Source: Oceanospirillum sp964342385 (GTDB lineage: Bacteria > Pseudomonadota > Gammaproteobacteria > Pseudomonadales > Halomonadaceae). Taken from it: a stretch of DNA of 64,000 nucleotides. The stretch covers positions 1 to 64,000 of the forward strand of contig CAYFGP010000007.1 in NCBI GenBank assembly GCA_964342385.1, written 5' to 3'. This document shows, in pieces, positions 59,234 to 64,000 of the stretch. Position 1 is the first letter of the stretch. Every line of letters begins with the position of its first letter. Below the pieces are notes generated by a model, which saw nothing but the letters and a program-made list of their open reading frames with translations, searched no databases and was not told the DNA's origin. The position numbers and the translations under genes are program-made.

Positions 59234-59616
59234 GCCTTGTCTCCTTACCTTGCTGTCTCACACAACCTGCACCTTTTATTCTCATTTTTCAAGTATGGCG
59301 CTGATGCCTGCATCGCGACTCGAGCAATAAGCCAGATTGCTGTTAGCTCTGGGCATAATAAATCAGCATAGACGCTCAAATGCTTAACTTTGGCTGTGTT
59401 TGAGCACGATAATTTCAGCACCATATTTTCGGCACAAAATGGAATTTATGCAAAAACTGCAAAGAGCACTTTTGCTAAGGCTTTTGTCGCTGTTTTTGCT
59501 AACGCTTTTGCAGAACGGTGTCGCGGTGAAAAATCCCTAAATGAGACTAGGGATTAACCCTCAAATCCGCTAAGATATCGCCCCTTTTTTGCCCAAGCCA
59601 TTTTTCAGAGGTGTAC
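59234..59616. other. Region upstream of rapA
   Basis: 383 bp without a gene. Near 59468-59512 a loose repeat of CTTTTGCTAA-like units occurs, and at 59532-59555 an 8-bp hairpin AATCCCTA/TAGGGATT. A ribosome site AGAGGTG precedes rapA. Confidence 0.5.
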
Positions 59617-62475
59617 ATGCTGCCTTATATCCCCGGACAACGCTGGATCAGTGACGCGGAAAGTGATTTAGGTCTAGGAACTATCCTGACCTGTGATGCC
59701 CGTAGTGTAACCGTACTGTTTCAAGCCTCCGGTGAAACCCGAGTCTACTCTACCCGCACCGCCCCCCTGACTCGTGTGGCCTTTGCCGCCGGTGATCAGA
59801 TTGAGCATCACGAAGGTTGGATGCTAACGGTGACTGAGGTTGAAGAAGATAACGGCCTGTTGATCTATCTGGGCGTCAAACAGGATGGCAGCCCTGAAGA
59901 GATGAGTGAAGCGCTGCTCAATAACCATCTGCGCTTCCAAAAGGCGAAGGATCGTTTGCTCACCGGTCAGATTGATCGTAACGATTGGTTTAACCTGAGA
60001 TATCGTACTCTGTTGGATCAGGATCGCCTGAACCACTCCACCATCCGTGGTCTGAGTGGTGCCCGTATGGCACTGATTCCTCACCAGCTGTATATCGCGC
60101 ACTCTGTGGCCAGCCGTTATGCGCCACGTGTTCTTTTAGCGGATGAAGTAGGTCTGGGTAAAACCGTAGAAGCCGGCTTGATCTTACACCAGCAGTTGCT
60201 GAGTGGTCGTGCGGAACGAGTACTGATCGTGGTGCCTGAGTCGCTGCAAAATCAGTGGCTGGTGGAGATGTTGCGTCGTTTCAATCTGAAATTCAGTCTG
60301 TACGACTACGAGCGCTGCGCTCAGTATCCCGGCCAAAACGCCTTTGAACAGGCGCAGTTGGTAATCTGTAGTCTGGAGCTACTGACCGACCATCCTGAAC
60401 TGCAACAACAAGCGGTCGCCTCTGAATGGGATCTGCTGGTGGTGGATGAAGCTCACCACCTGGAGTGGAGCGAAGAAGCGCCGAGTCAGGCCTACACCTG
60501 TATCGAAAGTCTGGCGCTGGATACTCCAGGACTGTTACTGCTGACTGCAACGCCAGAGCAACTGGGCAAGGGCAGTCACTTTGCTCGTCTGCGCCTGTTA
60601 GACCCGGAACGTTATAACAGCTTCGAGGAGTTTGAGCAGGAAGAGCAGCAGTATCAACCGATCGCTCAAGCGCTGGAGCTGCTGGATCAGGACACCCTGC
60701 CCGCGTCTGAAGCCCGCAAGCTAAAAGAGCTGTTACCGGAAAGTGATACTCAAGCACTGCTGGAACTGTTGAGCCAGGCAGAAGCCGATGACGAGCAAAA
60801 GCAGTCTGCTCGTAGCCAGTTGCAGGATCAACTGCTGGATCGTCATGGTACCGGCCGGGTACTGTTCCGTAATACCCGTGATACGGTCACCGGCTTTAAA
60901 CAACGTGAGTTGCACACCTATGAACTGGAACTGCCGTCTCAGTATCGTGCACCACTGAATACCGGTGGCTTGAAAGCCCATCTGGCTCCGGAAAGCAGCC
61001 TGCCGGGTATTCTGCAAGATACCTGGTGTGAGTTTGATCCGCGCTTTAACTGGTTGCTGGATCACCTGCACGAAAACGATATCGATAAAACCTTACTGAT
61101 CTGCCACAGCGCTGAATCGGCCATTACCTTATCGAATGCGTTGAAAGAAGCCACTGGCCTTCATGCGCCGGCGTTCCATGAAGGCTTGAGCATTCTGGAG
61201 CGTGATCGTGCTGCAGCCTGGTTTGCCGATCATGAAGCGGGTCCTCCGGTACTGATCTGTTCTGAGATCGGTAGTGAAGGTCGTAACTTCCAGTTTGCCC
61301 GCCATCTGGTTCTGTTTGATCTGCCGGCTAACCCAGACCTGCTGGAGCAACGTATCGGCCGTCTGGACCGTATCGGCCAGCAACACGATATTCAGATCCA
61401 TGTGCCTTATTTTGCCGCTACAGGCCAGGCCAATATGCTGCAGTGGTACAACCAAGGCCTGGATGCTTTTAGTGCGCCTTGTCCTGCCGGTTCAGCTCTG
61501 TTTGCCGAGTTTGGTCAGCCGCTGGAAGAGGCTATTTTGGCGCAAAATGCCAGCGCCCTTGAAGCCTTGATGACACAAACCCAGCAGCGTCGTGATGAGC
61601 TGAATGAAGCGATGCAGGCTGGTCGTGATCGTCTGCTGGAGCGTAACGCCTGTCGCCCTCAAGCGGCGGCTGAACTGGTTAACGAGATTGAAGCCCAGGA
61701 TGATCCGGAAGCTCTGCAGCAGTGGCTGGAAACCGCATTGGATATCTTTGGTGTGAACAGTGAAGAAACCAGCCCAACCAGTTGGCACCTGACGCCAGGC
61801 GAACATATGATGAACTCCGATCTGCCTGGTTTGGACAATGAAGAAGGTTTCTCCATGACCACACATCGTGATGTGGCCCTGGTGCGTGAAGAGCTGCAGT
61901 TCTTCAGTCATGAACATCCGTTTGTCCAGCGTCTGCAGGAGCAGATTATTCAAGGCAGTCTGGGTAACAGCGCGGTCAGCCTGTTTAAAACCAAGGCTTT
62001 GCCAGAGGGCACCTTGCTACTGGAAGTGATCGCCAGTGTTCACTGCAGTGCACCTAAACACCTGCATATTGGCCGCTACCTACCGCCAAGCACACTGCGT
62101 TTCCTATTGGATGAGCGTGGCAATAACCTGGCTTCCAAGGTGAGTTTTGAAGGTTTAGCACCTAAGTTAAACAAACTGAAAAAGGCGACAGCCCGTGAAG
62201 TGGTGAAACTGCGTCAGGAACAGATCCGCACGCTGGCAGATAAAGCAGATGAGCTGGCGAATGACCATCTGCCGACCATTATTGAACAGGCTCAGTTGAA
62301 TATGCAGGCACTGCTGTATCCTGAGTTACAACGCATGATGGCGTTGCAAGAGGTCAATCCTTCAGTGCGTGAGATTGAGGTTAAAGCACTGGAGATGGAG
62401 TATCTGGCAGTGGCTCAGGCTCTGGAAAATGCTCGTATCAATATCGAAGGTATTCGTGTCATCGTAACCGCTTAA
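59617..62475 (+). CDS. rapA: RNA polymerase-associated ATPase RapA (HepA)
   Basis: RapA is a Swi2/Snf2 ATPase that recycles RNA polymerase. The 952-residue protein has the N-terminal Tudor-like domains (GQRWISDAESDLGLGTI at the start), Walker A DEVGLGKT (176-183), DEAH (277-280) and helicase C motifs EGRNFQFA and QRIGRLDRIGQ near 580-590, plus the long C-terminal RapA-specific region. Length matches E. coli RapA (968). ATG 59617 is preferred to the GTG two codons before. A strong terminator follows. Confidence 0.98.
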   Translation: MLPYIPGQRWISDAESDLGLGTILTCDARSVTVLFQASGETRVYSTRTAPLTRVAFAAGDQIEHHEGWMLTVTEVEEDNGLLIYLGVKQDGSPEEMSEALLNNHLRFQKAKDRLLTGQIDRNDWFNLRYRTLLDQDRLNHSTIRGLSGARMALIPHQLYIAHSVASRYAPRVLLADEVGLGKTVEAGLILHQQLLSGRAERVLIVVPESLQNQWLVEMLRRFNLKFSLYDYERCAQYPGQNAFEQAQLVICSLELLTDHPELQQQAVASEWDLLVVDEAHHLEWSEEAPSQAYTCIESLALDTPGLLLLTATPEQLGKGSHFARLRLLDPERYNSFEEFEQEEQQYQPIAQALELLDQDTLPASEARKLKELLPESDTQALLELLSQAEADDEQKQSARSQLQDQLLDRHGTGRVLFRNTRDTVTGFKQRELHTYELELPSQYRAPLNTGGLKAHLAPESSLPGILQDTWCEFDPRFNWLLDHLHENDIDKTLLICHSAESAITLSNALKEATGLHAPAFHEGLSILERDRAAAWFADHEAGPPVLICSEIGSEGRNFQFARHLVLFDLPANPDLLEQRIGRLDRIGQQHDIQIHVPYFAATGQANMLQWYNQGLDAFSAPCPAGSALFAEFGQPLEEAILAQNASALEALMTQTQQRRDELNEAMQAGRDRLLERNACRPQAAAELVNEIEAQDDPEALQQWLETALDIFGVNSEETSPTSWHLTPGEHMMNSDLPGLDNEEGFSMTTHRDVALVREELQFFSHEHPFVQRLQEQIIQGSLGNSAVSLFKTKALPEGTLLLEVIASVHCSAPKHLHIGRYLPPSTLRFLLDERGNNLASKVSFEGLAPKLNKLKKATAREVVKLRQEQIRTLADKADELANDHLPTIIEQAQLNMQALLYPELQRMMALQEVNPSVREIEVKALEMEYLAVAQALENARINIEGIRVIVTA

Positions 62476-62483
62476 ACGCTGAT

Positions 62484-62515
62484 AAAAAAACGCCTGCAAC
62501 TGCAGGCGTTTTTTT
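62484..62515. terminator. Bidirectional terminator after rapA
   Basis: AACGCCTGC/GCAGGCGTT stem flanked by A7 and T7, between rapA and the convergent HD-GYP-like gene. Confidence 0.95.
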
Positions 62516-62562
62516 ATTCATTTAATGTTTTTGACGTAAGCCCCAGTTGTCTTCAGTCAGGG

Positions 62563-64000
62563 CTAGCCTTCTGCGGTAGGGGCTTGCTCAGCAGGTGGCT
62601 CATTAGAGCCTGCTTTAGCCTCATCCTTTTTAGTAGCGTCAGAGCTTGCTGCCGCTTGCTTAGAACCATCCAGATCAAAATATAGGTTAGGCAAGAGTAC
62701 GCCTATGGCATCAAACTGCTTTTTGACCTGAGCCTGATGCTTCGCTTCAAGTTTATCGCTCCAGTAGAGCTCTACTGCTAAGCGCCATAACCGACGAAAA
62801 CGCCAGCGCAATCCCTGCAGTAGATCATGAATCTCTGACAACTCGGCTTCACTGCTGTCTTCCGGATTGTCTTTACTCCAGGCCAACCACTCGCTCAGAT
62901 GATCTGAGCCCAGTCCTGCGGAATCTTTGACCCAGTTTAGCTGCGAAATGGTTTCGCTAACGCCTCGGGCGACTTTCAGACGAGGATAGTGTCCTGCGAT
63001 CTCATCCAGATCCCGAATACAATCAAACAACTGGGCAATCTGGCTGTTTTCTTCGGTCACGGTTGCGAGTTCGATGGGGGCTTTCTCTTTAACAACAAAG
63101 TGATCTGAAATGGCTGGTTTCTTAAGCAGCGCGAGCATAAACTCACTGGCGTGGCCGAAGGTGCCGAGATTAATCTCCAGATAGGGGATCCACTCCAGAG
63201 CTGACTTTTGTCCCCGCTCGGGGTCAAAATAGAGCTTAAACAGCTGATCACTCATGCTCAGAATCTGAGCTAGCACATTCACCTGCTGGTTGGCTTTATA
63301 AGCGGGATAACCGGAACGATCACTGCGTTCATGATGATCGGCAACGGCATTCAGCATATCGTCATGGTAAATATTACGACTTTCCAGAATCATGCGAGCC
63401 ACAATAGGGTGTGTTTTTAAGGCCCGCCATTGTTGCTGGGTCATATCCTGGGTGGCTGTAGCCGCTTCCACAGGGATGTGCATTAAACCGATATCGTGTG
63501 CCAGGCCTGCAGAAAAGGCTGAGAAATAGGTATCGTAATGATGCCCCATCTGTTTACAGATCAGGGGGACCAGCCAGCTACAGAACAGGCTGCGCTTGTA
63601 TGCCATAGGCATCACCCGGCTCATCACGGTCAGGCGCTGTAATATCTGGGAGGGAATTGGTTTGTTAAACAATAACTGGCGTAGAGTGACTTCAAACTCA
63701 GCGTGGTTATGCAACAAAAACAGATCCGGTTCACCTTCAATCAACTCTAAGGTCTGGTTCAGCACATCGTATACCGTCAAGGTATTGGACACGATGATCG
63801 ACTGGTCCAGTTCCTTTTTCAGTTGGTGCTGTACTAAATGACCTGCCACTCGTTTGTTAATGACAGAGCCTTTACTAAGCAGCAAAACCCCTTGATCGTT
63901 ATAGATATCTTCCGATGCAGTGGTGGGGTTAGTATCTTTAACCTCAGCCAGATGATTAACGTATTCATCAGTCTGATTCGGTTGATAATCGATGGTCTCT
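62563..64000 (-). CDS. HD-GYP-like metal-dependent phosphohydrolase, start beyond window
   Basis: The frame is open to the right edge with no stop, so at least 478 residues are coded and the start is missing. The metal motif is AHDIGLMHIP and then DHHERSDRSGYPAY, an altered form of the HD-GYP signature HHExxDGxGYP with Gly replaced by Arg; SMSDQLFKL supplies a further Asp. Such domains degrade cyclic di-GMP, but variants may bind only. The C-terminal 180 residues are helical, followed by an Ala/Glu-rich tail. It faces rapA. Confidence 0.82.
   Translation of the reverse strand, partial: ETIDYQPNQTDEYVNHLAEVKDTNPTTASEDIYNDQGVLLLSKGSVINKRVAGHLVQHQLKKELDQSIIVSNTLTVYDVLNQTLELIEGEPDLFLLHNHAEFEVTLRQLLFNKPIPSQILQRLTVMSRVMPMAYKRSLFCSWLVPLICKQMGHHYDTYFSAFSAGLAHDIGLMHIPVEAATATQDMTQQQWRALKTHPIVARMILESRNIYHDDMLNAVADHHERSDRSGYPAYKANQQVNVLAQILSMSDQLFKLYFDPERGQKSALEWIPYLEINLGTFGHASEFMLALLKKPAISDHFVVKEKAPIELATVTEENSQIAQLFDCIRDLDEIAGHYPRLKVARGVSETISQLNWVKDSAGLGSDHLSEWLAWSKDNPEDSSEAELSEIHDLLQGLRWRFRRLWRLAVELYWSDKLEAKHQAQVKKQFDAIGVLLPNLYFDLDGSKQAAASSDATKKDEAKAGSNEPPAEQAPTAEG

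Overview
The window is ordinary chromosomal DNA from a gammaproteobacterium. Gene content and order point to a marine, Oceanospirillales-like heterotroph related to Pseudomonas-type genomes: hisB-hisH-hisF; gpmI-envC-ctpA-yibQ-yjaG; yibN-secB; rsmE-gshB-tonB-yqgE-ruvX-pyrR-pyrB-pyrC'; typA-(thiolation pair)-glnA-ntrBC. Genus cannot be fixed from sequence alone. There is no prophage, no transposase and no CRISPR array. A 100-base run of N (46384-46483) is an assembly gap that has removed the 5' end of one gene. A tRNA-Phe is cut by the left edge and an HD-GYP-like gene by the right edge.

Layout. 1-4.8 kb: tRNA-Phe, yggX, mutY, asmA-like gene and a PanZ-like acetyltransferase, all on the minus strand. 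5-7.4 kb: histidine genes hisB, hisH and hisF, with hisA absent from its usual place between hisH and hisF. 7.5-11 kb: ydbH-ynbE-ydbL, an envelope lipid-transport operon. 11-13.9 kb: two membrane proteins of unknown role and yjaG. 13.9-19.3 kb: envelope/cell-division hydrolase-regulator block (yibQ-like, ctpA, envC) behind gpmI. 19.7-27.8 kb: yibN, secB, rsmE, gshB, tonB-like, yqgE, ruvX and the pyrR-pyrB-pyrC' pyrimidine block. 28.2 kb: cheV. 29.3-33.8 kb: a more AT-rich accessory patch with a large acyltransferase carrying a DUF4214 tail and a GT4 glycosyltransferase. 34-40.8 kb: ABC-F protein, TIGR02444 protein, DUF4124 protein, an FKBP isomerase, then an ATP-grasp/methyltransferase pair facing a 2-oxoglutarate oxygenase. 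40.9-49.7 kb: typA, a PP-loop/TusA-like pair, and the nitrogen control genes glnA, ntrB, ntrC. 49.8-56.4 kb: trmL, a chemoreceptor, a ZapB-like coiled coil, rimI with a HolD-like gene, leuA. 56.6-59.2 kb: two thioredoxin-fold envelope proteins (DsbG-like and an Lgt-like/TlpA fusion) and a lipoprotein. 59.6-64 kb: rapA and the cut HD-GYP-like gene.

How the genes work together. The clearest regulatory circuit is nitrogen control: ntrB and ntrC lie beside glnA, and both glnA and ntrB have a -24/-12 sigma54 promoter with upstream sites matching the NtrC 17-mer. An equally good NtrC-like site lies just in front of the chemoreceptor gene at 50.4 kb, which suggests a link between nitrogen status and taxis.

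Most unusual items: (1) a stand-alone PP-loop ATPase without a THUMP domain plus a TusA-like sulfur carrier, in the place where Pseudomonas has thiI; (2) two copies of a 90-bp hairpin-ended repeat 20 kb apart in opposite orientation; (3) an ATP-grasp/methyltransferase pair with five tandem 16-bp repeats in front; (4) an acyltransferase-SGNH-DUF4214 fusion; (5) a pair of perfect DnaA boxes in a 12-bp inverted repeat upstream of cheV.
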